This document shows, in pieces, positions 1 to 7,916 of a stretch of DNA of 23,497 bases (the first letter of the stretch is position 1; every line of letters begins with the position of its first letter). Origin of the DNA: an uncultured Oscillospiraceae bacterium (GTDB lineage Bacteria > Bacillota > Clostridia > Oscillospirales > Acutalibacteraceae). The position numbers and the translations under genes are program-made. The notes below the pieces were generated by a model, which was not told the origin of the DNA, searched no databases, and saw only the letters and a list, made by a program, of their open reading frames with translations. The stretch is taken from NCBI GenBank assembly GCA_900549755.1, contig URPQ01000027.1, forward strand, positions 1 through 23,497, given 5' to 3'.

Positions 1-29
1 GCTCCGGCGAATTTATTTTTATTCTTCAT
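1..29 (-). CDS. N-terminus of a divergent gene, cut by the window edge
   Basis: A minus-strand ATG at 29-27 is preceded by an AGGAGA ribosome binding site (plus-strand 40-45) at about ten bases. Upstream of that is a near-consensus promoter (57-85). Only the first residues (MKNKNKFAG) are inside the window. They are lysine-rich, as at the start of many secreted or membrane proteins, but no family can be assigned. The gene diverges from the PucR-type regulator gene, so that regulator might control it; this is inference only. Confidence 0.5.
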
Positions 30-56
30 GCTACCGTTTTCTCCTAAGCTTAGTTG

Positions 57-85
57 AGTTTAACATTAAAAATTGGAAATGTCAA
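57..85 (-). promoter_or_regulatory. Sigma-A type promoter for the divergent gene
   Basis: On the minus strand TTGACA (85-80) and TAAACT (62-57) are separated by exactly 17 bases. The predicted transcript would start near 50, just upstream of the AGGAGA site and ATG of the partial minus-strand gene. The perfect -35 and correct spacing make this one of the clearest promoters in the window. Confidence 0.75.
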
Positions 86-189
86 GCAAAAAACGAAGGT
101 TTTTGGTGTATAATCTACAATTTGATACCCCTGATTTTCGTCACCTGTAATGATTTTGTAACTTTTTTATGTATTTTCTCGATTATCAC

Positions 190-218
190 TTGCAAAATGA
201 CCCGTAATTGTGTAAAAT
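190..218 (+). promoter_or_regulatory. Candidate promoter of the PucR-type regulator
   Basis: TTGCAA (190-195) and TAAAAT (213-218) are 17 bases apart, in the AT-rich leader about 46 bases before the ATG at 264. Both hexamers deviate from consensus at one or two positions. Other TATA-like strings occur nearby (for example TATAAT near 109-114), so the assignment is moderate. Confidence 0.45.
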
Positions 219-263
219 ATAGATATTAGTAATATTCTATTTATTTTAAGGGATGTGTATAAT

Positions 264-1340
264 ATGTCAAACCGTCTTTTTCAAGGCGTAATCCATCAGA
301 TGAAGGACGCGGTAGACCGCACTTTCGGCGTTATTGACGAAAATTTTACCGTTATTGCTTGCAGCGAGCTGGGCAGAATAGGGGAGAATATCGACTCTTT
401 CTCGGTTCCCTCGGCGGATGTTTATGTGAACGGCGGCTATACCTTTAAGAGCCTCGGCACAACACAGGGAACAAACTACATAGTTTTTGTTGAGGGCGAC
501 GATGTTATAGCGGCGAAATATGCGGCTGTTTTGGCTGTTTCCTTTGCAAACATCAAGTTTTATTATGATGAGAAATACGACCGCAGCAACTTTATCAAGA
601 ACATAATACTTGATAATATTCTGCCGGGAGATATATACCTAAAGGCGCGCGAGCTTTACTTTAATTCCGATGTTTCGCGCACGGTAATACTCATTCGCGG
701 GGTTGAAACACACGATGTTTCTATTTATGACGTGGTTCAGAACCTTTTCCCGGACAAGTCTAAGGATTTTGTTATAAACATTAACGAAACCGATATTGCG
801 CTTGTTAAGGAAACAAAGCCGGGAATCGACTCTAAAACAATTGAAAAGCTGGCTTCCACCATTGCCGATACTATTTCGGGCGAGTTCTACGCTCATGTTG
901 TAGTGGGTATAGGTACAACGGTTGATACACTTAAAGACCTTGCTCGCTCCTTTAAGGAGGCTCAGGCGGCGCTTGAGGTCGGCAAGGTGTTTGATACCGA
1001 AAAGACCATTATTTCTTACGATAACTTGGGTATTGCAAGACTTATTTATCAGCTGCCTACAACCCTTTGCGAAACCTTCTTAAAGGAAGTTTTCAAGCGA
1101 GGCTCAATTGAGAGCCTTGACCAGGAAACCCTGTTTACCATTCAGCGTTTCTTTGAGAATAACCTCAATGTTTCTGAGACCTCCAGAAAGCTGTTTGTTC
1201 ACCGCAATACCCTGGTTTACAGACTTGAAAAGATAAAGAAGATAACGGGACTTGACCTGCGTGAATTTGACCACGCAATCATCTTTAAAATTGCCCTTAT
1301 GGTTAATAAATACTTAAAGAGCAACCCCATTAAGTACTAA
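264..1340 (+). CDS. PucR/CdaR-family transcriptional regulator
   Basis: Cytoplasmic DNA-binding regulator of about 358 residues. The recognisable part is the C-terminus, a PucR-type helix-turn-helix with NNLNVSETSRKLFVHRNTL followed by VYRLEKIKKITGLDLRE, typical of CdaR/PucR proteins that sense sugar acids or purine-related signals. The preceding part resembles the degenerate GGDEF-like domain of CdaR proteins (IGTTVDTLKDLARSFKEAQ, then ALEVGK). An upstream in-frame GTG at 255 exists, but AAGGGA at 248-253 fits the ATG at 264 better. It lies 24 bases before ftsE, with no terminator visible, so it may be co-transcribed with the division genes. The ligand cannot be read from the sequence. Confidence 0.85.
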   Translation: MSNRLFQGVIHQMKDAVDRTFGVIDENFTVIACSELGRIGENIDSFSVPSADVYVNGGYTFKSLGTTQGTNYIVFVEGDDVIAAKYAAVLAVSFANIKFYYDEKYDRSNFIKNIILDNILPGDIYLKARELYFNSDVSRTVILIRGVETHDVSIYDVVQNLFPDKSKDFVININETDIALVKETKPGIDSKTIEKLASTIADTISGEFYAHVVVGIGTTVDTLKDLARSFKEAQAALEVGKVFDTEKTIISYDNLGIARLIYQLPTTLCETFLKEVFKRGSIESLDQETLFTIQRFFENNLNVSETSRKLFVHRNTLVYRLEKIKKITGLDLREFDHAIIFKIALMVNKYLKSNPIKY

Positions 1341-1364
1341 TTGAAAGTGTGGAACTGTCAGTAA

Positions 1365-2087
1365 ATGGAAGAAATACTCCTTAACCGTGAAGAACCGGCG
1401 AATACTGCGCCGATAATAGAATTCCGCGGCGTTTCAAAAACCTACCCCACCGGTACGCACGCCCTTGAGGATGTTAATATTACAATAAACAACGGCGAGT
1501 TTGTTTTCGTAGTCGGCTCGTCGGGCGCGGGTAAAAGTACCTTTATGAAGCTTATTATGCGCGAGGAAAAGGCTAACACGGGAATTATTACCGTAAACGG
1601 CTTTAACCTTACCAAAATGCCGCGCAAGCAGGTGCCTATGCTGCGCCGCACTATGGGCATAGTGTTTCAGGATTTCCGCTTAATACCCACCATGAACGTT
1701 TTTCAGAACGTTGCGTTTGCAATGCACGTTGTGGGCGCCTCGGGCAGAGATGTTCGCCGCGAGGTTTCAAAGGCGCTTTCAAAGGTGGGTCTCGGCAATA
1801 AAGCCCGCTCAATGCCGGCACAGCTTTCGGGCGGCGAGCAGCAGCGCGTGGGCTTGGCGCGCGCACTTGTAAACTCGCCCGACCTTATTATTGCGGACGA
1901 GCCTACGGGTAACGTAGACCCCAATATGTCCTATGAAATAGTATCGTTACTGACCGAAATTAACAACCGCGGCACAACCGTGCTTATGGTTACGCACGAC
2001 CACAACCTTGTGCGCGATTTCCACCACCGCGTTATTATGCTTGACGGCGGAAGAATTGTAGCAGATAATGCCGGAGGTAATTTCTGA
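1365..2087 (+). CDS. ftsE: Cell-division ATP-binding protein FtsE
   Basis: ABC ATPase subunit of the FtsEX complex, which couples cytoplasmic ATP hydrolysis to cell-wall hydrolysis at the septum or side wall. The 240 residues are slightly longer than the usual 220-230 because of a short N-terminal extension (MEEILLNREEPANTAP). Visible motifs are Walker A GSSGAGKST (near residue 52), Q-loop VFQDFRL, ABC signature LSGGEQQR, Walker B LIIADEPTG and the H-loop VTHDH. The stop overlaps the ftsX start by one base (TGATG), so the two are translationally coupled. The order ftsE-ftsX-M23 hydrolase supports the assignment over a generic lipoprotein-export ATPase. Confidence 0.93.
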   Translation: MEEILLNREEPANTAPIIEFRGVSKTYPTGTHALEDVNITINNGEFVFVVGSSGAGKSTFMKLIMREEKANTGIITVNGFNLTKMPRKQVPMLRRTMGIVFQDFRLIPTMNVFQNVAFAMHVVGASGRDVRREVSKALSKVGLGNKARSMPAQLSGGEQQRVGLARALVNSPDLIIADEPTGNVDPNMSYEIVSLLTEINNRGTTVLMVTHDHNLVRDFHHRVIMLDGGRIVADNAGGNF

Positions 2088-3178
2088 TGAAAATGGGAAG
2101 TGTAAAATACCTCGTCGGTGAGGGAGTTAAAAACACATGGGTAAACCGCCTTATGTCCTTAGCGTCGGTAGGCGTTTTGGTTGCCTGTATGGTTATAATA
2201 GGGCTTGCAATTCTTATTTCCGAAAACGTGAATAAAGCGGTAGGAAATTTAGAGCAGCAAAACGTTGTAATGGCGTATATGAAGGATTACAGCTGGGCGC
2301 TTTACGGGGATAAGGATGTTTCGTCCGATACATCCTCTAAGAGTTCCTCGGCAGCTGCGTCTTCGGACAGCACCACTTCGTCTGCTACGGGCGGTACTGA
2401 GAGCACTTCGGGTGATGAAAAGGCTGACGAAAACGGCGTAAAGCAGAGCGATTATATTGTTCACAGCGAAGAAGAGGCAAAAGCGCTTTGCGATGAAATA
2501 GCAAAGCTTGATAATGTAGCGTCCGTTACCTATGTTTCGCCCGAAGAAGGTCTTGAAAGCGTTAAAAAGTCAATGCTTGAAGGGCAGGAAAGCTATTTTT
2601 CATTCCTTGATGAAAAAAACGGCAACCCTATGTCGGGCGCGGCAAAAATTCAAATGAAAGATATGTCCCGCTTTGACGAAACGGTTGAGCAGATAAAGAA
2701 ATTTGACGGTATAAGCGATATTCAGTCGCAGAGCGACTTAGCGGAAAAAATTACTGCCATTAAAAAGGGAATAGGTATTGCGGGCTTTTGGATAATCGCA
2801 ATACTTATGGTAATAGCGCTTGTTATAGTTTCCAACACAATAAGGGTTACTATGTATAACCGCAAGCTGGAAATAAGCATTATGAAAGCGGTGGGCGCTA
2901 CCGATTCGTTTGTAAGAATACCCTTTGTTGTTGAGGGTATGTTAATAGGCGTGGTTTCCGCGCTTATAGCGGAGGGGCTTTTGTACTTCTGCTACCGCGT
3001 GGCGACCGAAACGATTATAGGCACGCTCGGAACAAGTGATATTGTGCATTATTCCGATGTGGCAGGCTGGCTTTTACTTGTGTTTATAGGCATTGGCATT
3101 TTCGCGGGCGTTCTCGGCAGCGTTATTATGATAAGCAAATATCTCCGTCACGAGGGCAGCGAATTTGCGGCAATTTAG
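2087..3178 (+). CDS. ftsX: Cell-division permease FtsX with a Ser-rich extracellular insert
   Basis: Four-helix membrane partner of FtsE. The first helix is near residues 21-45 (ASVGVLVACMVIIGLAILI), then a large extracellular domain, then three C-terminal helices near 228-255, 275-305 and 328-352. At 363 residues it is about 60 longer than the usual 300. The excess is a Ser/Thr/Ala/Asp-rich low-complexity stretch at about residues 78-115 (SSKSSSAAASSDSTTSSATG), inserted early in the extracellular domain. The rest of that domain (VASVTYVSPEEGLESVK; FDGISDIQSQSDLAEKI) follows the FtsX pattern. It is coupled to ftsE and followed nine bases later by the M23 hydrolase gene, its likely client. Confidence 0.92.
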   Translation: MKMGSVKYLVGEGVKNTWVNRLMSLASVGVLVACMVIIGLAILISENVNKAVGNLEQQNVVMAYMKDYSWALYGDKDVSSDTSSKSSSAAASSDSTTSSATGGTESTSGDEKADENGVKQSDYIVHSEEEAKALCDEIAKLDNVASVTYVSPEEGLESVKKSMLEGQESYFSFLDEKNGNPMSGAAKIQMKDMSRFDETVEQIKKFDGISDIQSQSDLAEKITAIKKGIGIAGFWIIAILMVIALVIVSNTIRVTMYNRKLEISIMKAVGATDSFVRIPFVVEGMLIGVVSALIAEGLLYFCYRVATETIIGTLGTSDIVHYSDVAGWLLLVFIGIGIFAGVLGSVIMISKYLRHEGSEFAAI

Positions 3179-3186
3179 GAGGAAAA

Positions 3187-4404
3187 ATGAAAGCAAAACT
3201 TATTAAAATTTTATCGTTTTTTACTTCTGTGGCAATGATTTTTTCCGTTGTGGCTATTACTCCGGTATCCGCCGCGACGGAATCTCAGATTCGCAGCGAA
3301 ATAAAAAGATTGCAGGAAAAGCAAAGCGAACAGCAGCAAAAAATTAATGCGCTGAAAAAGGACGCAAGCAAGCAAAAAGAGCTTAAAGTCGCAATCGAGC
3401 AAAAAATGGCGCTTGTTCAGCAGGAAATTGACGCCTGCAACAGGCAAATAACCTCAATTAACTCTAAAATTGCCGCTAATAAGGCGGAAATTGAAAAGAA
3501 AAACAACGAAATTGAAAATAACAAAACTGCCTTTAAAAAGCGTTTGCGCGCTATTTATATGAGCAATACGGGCAGTCAGGTTCAGGTGCTTTTGGGCGCG
3601 GACGATTTTTCGCAGTTTTTAGAGCTTTCGCAGCTTACCGCCAGTGTTTCCGCTAAGGATAAAAAAATGATTGAGCAAATTGTAGCGGCGGTAAAGGTGC
3701 TTGAAGAAAAGCAAAAGGAAAATAACAAGCTGCTTGAAAATCAAATGGCTGTTAAAAAAACAATTACTCAAAAGCAGCAGGAATTAAAAACGCAAAGTGA
3801 CGAAATTCAAGCGGTTATTTCTAAAATAAACAGCGATACAAAAAGCGCGCAAGCCGATAAAAATGCAACCGACGCTGCTTTAAAAGATAAGCAAGAAACA
3901 CTCAATGAAATTTTAAGAGGCAGTACAGGCGGCGGTGGCAGCGGCGGTAACGTCGTGTATGACGGCGGACCTTTCCTGTGGCCTACAACCACCACCAGAA
4001 TTTCTTCACCTTGGGGCGAACGTTGGGGCAGGATGCACCAGGGCGTTGATATTTCAAACGGCAGATACGGTCTTCCGATTTATGCAATAGCCGACGGCAC
4101 CGTTTACAAGGCTGTATCGGGGTGCCCGCATAATTATCCTAAAAACTCAAGCTGCGGCTGCGGAGGCGGATACGGAAATCATGTTGCCATATATCACGGC
4201 AAGGGAGCAGACGGTAAAAAGTATGCGGCTTACTATGCGCATATGTCAAGCCTTGCGGTTTCGCTTGGCGCCCATGTAAAGCGCGGGCAGATAATAGGGT
4301 ATGTCGGCTGTACCGGTTTTTCAACAGGACCTCACCTGCATTTTGGCATTATGGTTAACGGCGCGTTTGTTAATCCTATGAAATTTTACACAAAAGTAAA
4401 ATAA
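3187..4404 (+). CDS. Secreted coiled-coil M23 peptidoglycan hydrolase, likely FtsEX-controlled
   Basis: EnvC/PcsB-type endopeptidase of 405 residues. It has a signal peptide (about 1-29, ending PVSA|A), a long Lys/Gln/Glu-rich coiled coil (about 33-240), a Gly-rich linker (GSTGGGGSGG, 245-254) and a C-terminal M23 domain (about 262-400). The zinc ligands H284 and D288 (HQGVD) and H385 (HLHFG) are visible, as are H352 (YYAHM) and H383. A Cys-rich loop (C313, C323, C325) sits inside the catalytic domain. GGAGG lies just before the ATG and overlaps the ftsX end, giving an ftsE-ftsX-hydrolase operon. Known FtsEX systems use such coiled coils to activate the hydrolase; that it is the client here is inferred from position. 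Confidence 0.9.
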   Translation: MKAKLIKILSFFTSVAMIFSVVAITPVSAATESQIRSEIKRLQEKQSEQQQKINALKKDASKQKELKVAIEQKMALVQQEIDACNRQITSINSKIAANKAEIEKKNNEIENNKTAFKKRLRAIYMSNTGSQVQVLLGADDFSQFLELSQLTASVSAKDKKMIEQIVAAVKVLEEKQKENNKLLENQMAVKKTITQKQQELKTQSDEIQAVISKINSDTKSAQADKNATDAALKDKQETLNEILRGSTGGGGSGGNVVYDGGPFLWPTTTTRISSPWGERWGRMHQGVDISNGRYGLPIYAIADGTVYKAVSGCPHNYPKNSSCGCGGGYGNHVAIYHGKGADGKKYAAYYAHMSSLAVSLGAHVKRGQIIGYVGCTGFSTGPHLHFGIMVNGAFVNPMKFYTKVK

Positions 4405-4412
4405 ATTTTTTC

Positions 4413-4455
4413 AGCCGTCACCGGCTTATCGGTTTTCCGGTAGGTGGCGGCTTTT
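4413..4455 (+). terminator. Rho-independent terminator after the M23 gene
   Basis: AGCCGTCACC (4413-4422) pairs with GGTGGCGGCT (4443-4452), with one G-T wobble, and is followed by a short T run. It closes the regulator/ftsEX/hydrolase unit. It ends only about 20 bases before the vanZ-like reading frame, so that gene probably depends on readthrough or a nearby promoter. Confidence 0.75.
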
Positions 4456-4475
4456 AAGTTTTCGGGAGGCGGGCA

Positions 4476-5003
4476 ATTATCAAGGCGAATAAAACAGCGT
4501 TTAGAATAATCACGGCGGCGGCGCTGGTTTTATGGATGGCGCTTATATTCTCGCTGTCTTCTCAAAACGCCGCGGTCTCATCGGGAACAAGCGGAAATGT
4601 TATAAGGCTTATTGTCGGTATTTTCTACCCGGGCTTTGATAATCTGCCGGCGGCTGAACAGACGGAAATTGTCGCTTCTTTGCAGTTTTTAGCCAGAAAA
4701 TCGGCGCATTTCAGCATATATATGATTTTAGGCGTTTTAAGTTTTCTTACATTCATCAGCTATGAAAAATTGCTTTTCGCTTTGCGGCTTACTTTGAGCG
4801 GCGGTATTTGTCTTTTATACGCCGCAAGCGATGAAATACATCAGCTTTTCATACCCGGCAGAAGCGGCGAAGTGCGCGATGTTATGATAGATTTTTCGGG
4901 CGCGGCGCTGGGAATTGCCTTATCAATGCTTGTTTTCCTTTTGATTTGCAGGATAAAAAAGAAAAGGACTGAAAAAAATGAAGAACGAAAAATTCGGAAT
5001 TAA
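4476..5003 (+). CDS. VanZ-like membrane protein, probable ATT start
   Basis: Small integral-membrane protein of the VanZ family, whose founder gives low-level teicoplanin resistance; most chromosomal members have no known role. Conserved parts are FSLSSQNA after the first helix, LARKSAHFSIYMILG, and the C-terminal DEIHQLFIPGRSGEVRDV followed by the last helix. The first ATG in frame (4536) would cut the first membrane helix in half. The family-like sequence KTAFRIITAAALVLW is encoded upstream, open back to the TAA at 4455, and no ATG, GTG or TTG occurs there. GGGAGG at 4464-4469 is correctly placed for ATT at 4476 (or ATC at 4479). The 3' end overlaps the next gene by 26 bases. The family is confident; the start is inferred. 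Confidence 0.82.
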   Translation: MIKANKTAFRIITAAALVLWMALIFSLSSQNAAVSSGTSGNVIRLIVGIFYPGFDNLPAAEQTEIVASLQFLARKSAHFSIYMILGVLSFLTFISYEKLLFALRLTLSGGICLLYAASDEIHQLFIPGRSGEVRDVMIDFSGAALGIALSMLVFLLICRIKKKRTEKNEERKIRN

Positions 5004-6240
5004 ATATTTCTACACAGGTCTTACGGCGTTTTTGGTAATTGCCGCCTGCGTTGTGTTTTTCTTTCTTATGTACCGTTTGCCCGGTATTTTCGCTTTTCTT
5101 AAAAAGCTGCTGGGAGTAATAGAGCCGGTTATAATCGGGTTTATAATCGCTTACCTGGTAAACCCCATTGCAAATGCTATTAACGGCGGGCTTTTAAAGC
5201 TATCAAAGAAAAATATTAAGCTGCAAAACAATATTTACAAGAGGGTTGCGCGCGGCGTCAGCGTTTTCGGCGCATTGGCGGCATTTACCGCCGTATTGAT
5301 TTTGATATTCTATATGATAGTGCCGCAGTTTATTGACAGTATTTCAAGCATGGTAAAGGTTTTGCCGGGTCAGCTTGAAGACTTTGCCCAAAGGGTCAGC
5401 ACCGAATTTGAGAAAAACAGCGATTTGCAAAAGGTTTTAATGTCGGTTTATGAGTACGAGAAAAAGTGGCTGCAAAATGATTTTACCGCTTATGTAAACT
5501 CCATGGCGGCGTATTTCGCAAGCGGAGTTTGGAGCGTTGTAAACTTTATTAAAAACTTTGCGGTGGGATATATTTTCGCGCTTTACATACTTTATAATAA
5601 GGCGCTTTTAATGCGGCAGTTCAGAAAAATAATGTTCGCCTGCATTAAAAACAGCGTGGTTGAGCGCATTTTGCGCACGGGCAAAAGGGTTCACAGCATT
5701 TTCAGCGGCTTTATTTACGGCAAGCTGCTCGATTCCGCCATTATAGGCGTGCTGTGCTTTATAGGCGTTACGGTTTTCAAAATGCCATATCCAATGCTTG
5801 TGGCGGTTACGGTGGGGGTTACCAATGTTATACCCGTTTTCGGGCCGTACCTCGGCGGTATACCCTGCGCTGCGCTGATACTTTTAACCGACACCATGAA
5901 AGGCGTTTATTTTATAATATTCATAATTTGCCTGCAAGCGTTTGACGGTAATTTTTTAGGACCGAAAATTTTGGGCAACTCAACCGGGCTTTCAGCCTTT
6001 TGGGTGGTTTTCGCCATTGTTGTGGGCGGCGGAATGTTCGGCGTGCCGGGAATGGTGATAGGCGTGCCGGCGTTCGCGGTTATTTATTACCTTATCGAAA
6101 ACTTTGTTAATTACCGAGTAAAGAAAAAGAACCTGCCGCTTGAAAACGAGTTTTACGACGCAAAGGTAGTAGAAAAGTTAAAACCCGAAATTGCCGATTT
6201 ACGCGAGCAGATTCCACTTGAGGAAGAGGACACCGAATAA
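4978..6240 (+). CDS. AI-2E/PerM-family membrane permease
   Basis: Multi-spanning protein of 420 residues in the AI-2E transporter family (PerM, YdbI, TqsA relatives). Members export diverse solutes, including Na+/H+ exchange in some; the substrate here is unknown. Hydrophobic segments lie near residues 12-35, 38-60, 85-110 and 180-205, with four or more in the C-terminal half. Characteristic conserved parts are GKLLDSAIIGVLCFIGVTVF, VTNVIPVFGPYLGGIP, and FDGNFLGPKILGNSTGLSAF. The acidic tail LREQIPLEEEDTE is cytoplasmic-like. The ATG lies inside the vanZ-like gene with AAAGGA upstream, so the pair is probably co-translated. Confidence 0.9.
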   Translation: MKNEKFGIKYFYTGLTAFLVIAACVVFFFLMYRLPGIFAFLKKLLGVIEPVIIGFIIAYLVNPIANAINGGLLKLSKKNIKLQNNIYKRVARGVSVFGALAAFTAVLILIFYMIVPQFIDSISSMVKVLPGQLEDFAQRVSTEFEKNSDLQKVLMSVYEYEKKWLQNDFTAYVNSMAAYFASGVWSVVNFIKNFAVGYIFALYILYNKALLMRQFRKIMFACIKNSVVERILRTGKRVHSIFSGFIYGKLLDSAIIGVLCFIGVTVFKMPYPMLVAVTVGVTNVIPVFGPYLGGIPCAALILLTDTMKGVYFIIFIICLQAFDGNFLGPKILGNSTGLSAFWVVFAIVVGGGMFGVPGMVIGVPAFAVIYYLIENFVNYRVKKKNLPLENEFYDAKVVEKLKPEIADLREQIPLEEEDTE

Positions 6241-6257
6241 TTGGAGAGTGAGTTTTA

Positions 6258-6731
6258 ATGAGAAAAAAACTTTTGCTTGAACAGAATATTCAGCTTTTTG
6301 ACAGGCTTACCGCCGCCGAGGGCGAAATTAAAAGGCTGAAAAACGAGCTTGAAGAAGAAAAACGCAGGGCTGCAGCGCTTAAAGAGGAAAATGCGCGCCT
6401 TGCCGAAAATAAGGGCGCTGCCACCGCACCCCTTAAAATACTTGAAGCAAAGGTAATAAAGCAGGCGGGAATAACGCCCGATACCGAGTACGGCGCGGAG
6501 GTTATAGGCAAAACGGTGGTTGCTGCGGCAAAATGCTGCGAGCGGCTTAAAACCCGCGATAACGCAAAAGAGCTTATAAACCTTATTTTGGGCAGAACCG
6601 AGGTTACAAAGGCGGAAATACTTAATATTGTAACGGCTGATACGGCGGATGAGGAAAAACGGCGGCTGATAGACGAACAATTCGCCGCGGCGGAGGATTA
6701 TTTTGCAAGCGTTACGGCGCAAACGGAATAA
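6258..6731 (+). CDS. Small coiled-coil protein of unknown function
   Basis: No family recognised. The 157-residue product starts with a charged coiled coil (about 5-55, LKNELEEEKRRAAALKEENA) and continues with an Ala/Glu/Lys-rich helical region. Residues 75-130 contain TPDTEYGAEVIGKTVVAAAK and NLILGRTEVTKAEILNIV, which may form a small folded helical domain. No signal peptide or membrane helix is visible, so it is probably cytoplasmic. It starts 17 bases after the permease gene, with GGAGAG at 6243-6248, and is likely in the same transcript. Length and composition recall DivIVA/GpsB-like accessory proteins, but there is no specific motif to support that. Confidence 0.72.
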   Translation: MRKKLLLEQNIQLFDRLTAAEGEIKRLKNELEEEKRRAAALKEENARLAENKGAATAPLKILEAKVIKQAGITPDTEYGAEVIGKTVVAAAKCCERLKTRDNAKELINLILGRTEVTKAEILNIVTADTADEEKRRLIDEQFAAAEDYFASVTAQTE

Positions 6732-6748
6732 AAAGCATATAATATATA

Positions 6749-6815
6749 ATGCGGAATTCGTAATTCGTAATGCGGAATATGTCTACGGTCTAATGTCTAA
6801 CATCTAATATCTAAT
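6749..6815. repeat. Two adjacent heptanucleotide tandem arrays
   Basis: Four units ATGCGGA, ATTCGTA, ATTCGTA, ATGCGGA (6749-6776) are followed by ATAT and then five units GTCTACG, GTCTAAT, GTCTAAC, ATCTAAT, ATCTAAT (6781-6815). Both arrays keep a strict seven-base period with substitutions between units. They fill nearly all of the gap between the coiled-coil gene and the flavin-reductase-like gene. Confidence 0.8.
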
Positions 6816-6830
6816 TTTGAGGTGACAATT

Positions 6831-7325
6831 TTGTTTAAAGAAATAAATGCAAAAGATATTAAGGATAACTTTATTAAAATCATTGCCGACGAATGGGCGC
6901 TTATAGCCGCCGGCACAAAGGAAAAATACAATATGATGACCGCCTCTTGGGGCTTTATGGGTGAAATGTGGGGGTACGACTGCATCGCCGCGGTTATCCG
7001 CCCGCAGCGCTACACAATGGAGCTTGTGGATAAAAACGATTATTTCACATTAAGCTTTTACGGCAATAACAAGGCGATACACAAGGTGTGTGGTTCAAAA
7101 TCGGGGCGCGATACCGATAAGACCGCCGAAACGGGGCTGACCCCCGTGTTTGACGGCGGCGCGGTGTATTTTAATGAGGCAAGGCTCGTTATAATCTGCA
7201 AAAAACTGTATGTTCAGCAGATGAAAGAGGAATGCTTTACCGATAAAGAGCCGCTGCGCTGGTATGATAACGATTTGCACAATATAGTAATAGGAAAAAT
7301 TGAAAAGGTATTGGTTAAGGAATAA
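6831..7325 (+). CDS. Flavin reductase-like (FMN-binding split barrel) protein
   Basis: About 164 residues resembling the flavin-reductase/flavoredoxin family, small FMN-binding split-barrel proteins that reduce flavins or accept electrons from NAD(P)H. Supporting stretches are ALIAAGTKEKYNMMTASWGF, a YDCIAAVIRPQRYTME strand-turn-strand, NDYFTLSFYG, and a C-terminal HNIVIGKIEKVL. A GTG at 6822 is in frame, but GAGGTGA at 6819-6825 is better read as the ribosome binding site for TTG at 6831, giving MFKEINAKD. It is followed two bases later by pth, suggesting co-translation. The electron partner is not evident. Confidence 0.8.
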   Translation: MFKEINAKDIKDNFIKIIADEWALIAAGTKEKYNMMTASWGFMGEMWGYDCIAAVIRPQRYTMELVDKNDYFTLSFYGNNKAIHKVCGSKSGRDTDKTAETGLTPVFDGGAVYFNEARLVIICKKLYVQQMKEECFTDKEPLRWYDNDLHNIVIGKIEKVLVKE

Positions 7326-7327
7326 AA

Positions 7328-7915
7328 ATGTTCGGCAAAAAGACAAATGAAATATGGCTTATTGCGGGCCTCGGAAACCCCGGGCTGCAATATGCCGAAA
7401 CGCGCCACAACGCGGGCTTTATGGCGGCGGACAGGCTTGCGGAAAAGCACAATATGACCTTTAACAAGCGCAAGTTTGACGCGGAATACGGCGAAATAAA
7501 TTTGGGTGGCTGCCGCGTTATTCTGGCAAAGCCGCAAACATATATGAACGACTCAGGCAGGGCGGTAGCCGCTATTGCGCGGTTTTACAAAATTCCCACC
7601 GAGAACATTATAATAATGTTTGACGATATTACACAGGCGGTGGGGAAAATTCGTATTCGCCGCGGCGGCACACACGGCGGTCACAACGGAATACGCGATA
7701 TTATAGAGCTTATGGGAACGGACGATATTAAGCGGATAAAAATAGGCGTTTCCGAGCGTCCCGACCGCAATTACGATTTGAAGGACTGGGTTCTCGGCAA
7801 AATTCCGAAAGAGCAGCGCGCAGACCTTGAAAAGGCGCTTGAAAAGGCGGCAAACGCGGCAGAAGAAACAATACTGCACGGAATTGACAGCGCTATGAAC
7901 AAATACAACGGTTAA
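7328..7915 (+). CDS. pth: Peptidyl-tRNA hydrolase
   Basis: Esterase that frees tRNA from peptidyl-tRNAs dropped by ribosomes; essential in most bacteria. The 195-residue length is normal. Key motifs are GLGNPG with the conserved Asn (residues 14-19), RHNAGF with the catalytic His, KPQTYMNDSG with the substrate-binding Asn, FDD with the catalytic-site Asp, and GGTHGGHNGIRDI. The start is set by position two bases after the preceding stop. pth is directly followed by mfd with a single base between, an order conserved in Firmicutes. Confidence 0.96.
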   Translation: MFGKKTNEIWLIAGLGNPGLQYAETRHNAGFMAADRLAEKHNMTFNKRKFDAEYGEINLGGCRVILAKPQTYMNDSGRAVAAIARFYKIPTENIIIMFDDITQAVGKIRIRRGGTHGGHNGIRDIIELMGTDDIKRIKIGVSERPDRNYDLKDWVLGKIPKEQRADLEKALEKAANAAEETILHGIDSAMNKYNG

Positions 7916-7916
7916 T

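Noticed and set aside
6749..6815. CRISPR or iteron origin
   Set aside because: Seven-base units without spacers and with no replication gene nearby fit a short tandem repeat, not an array or origin.
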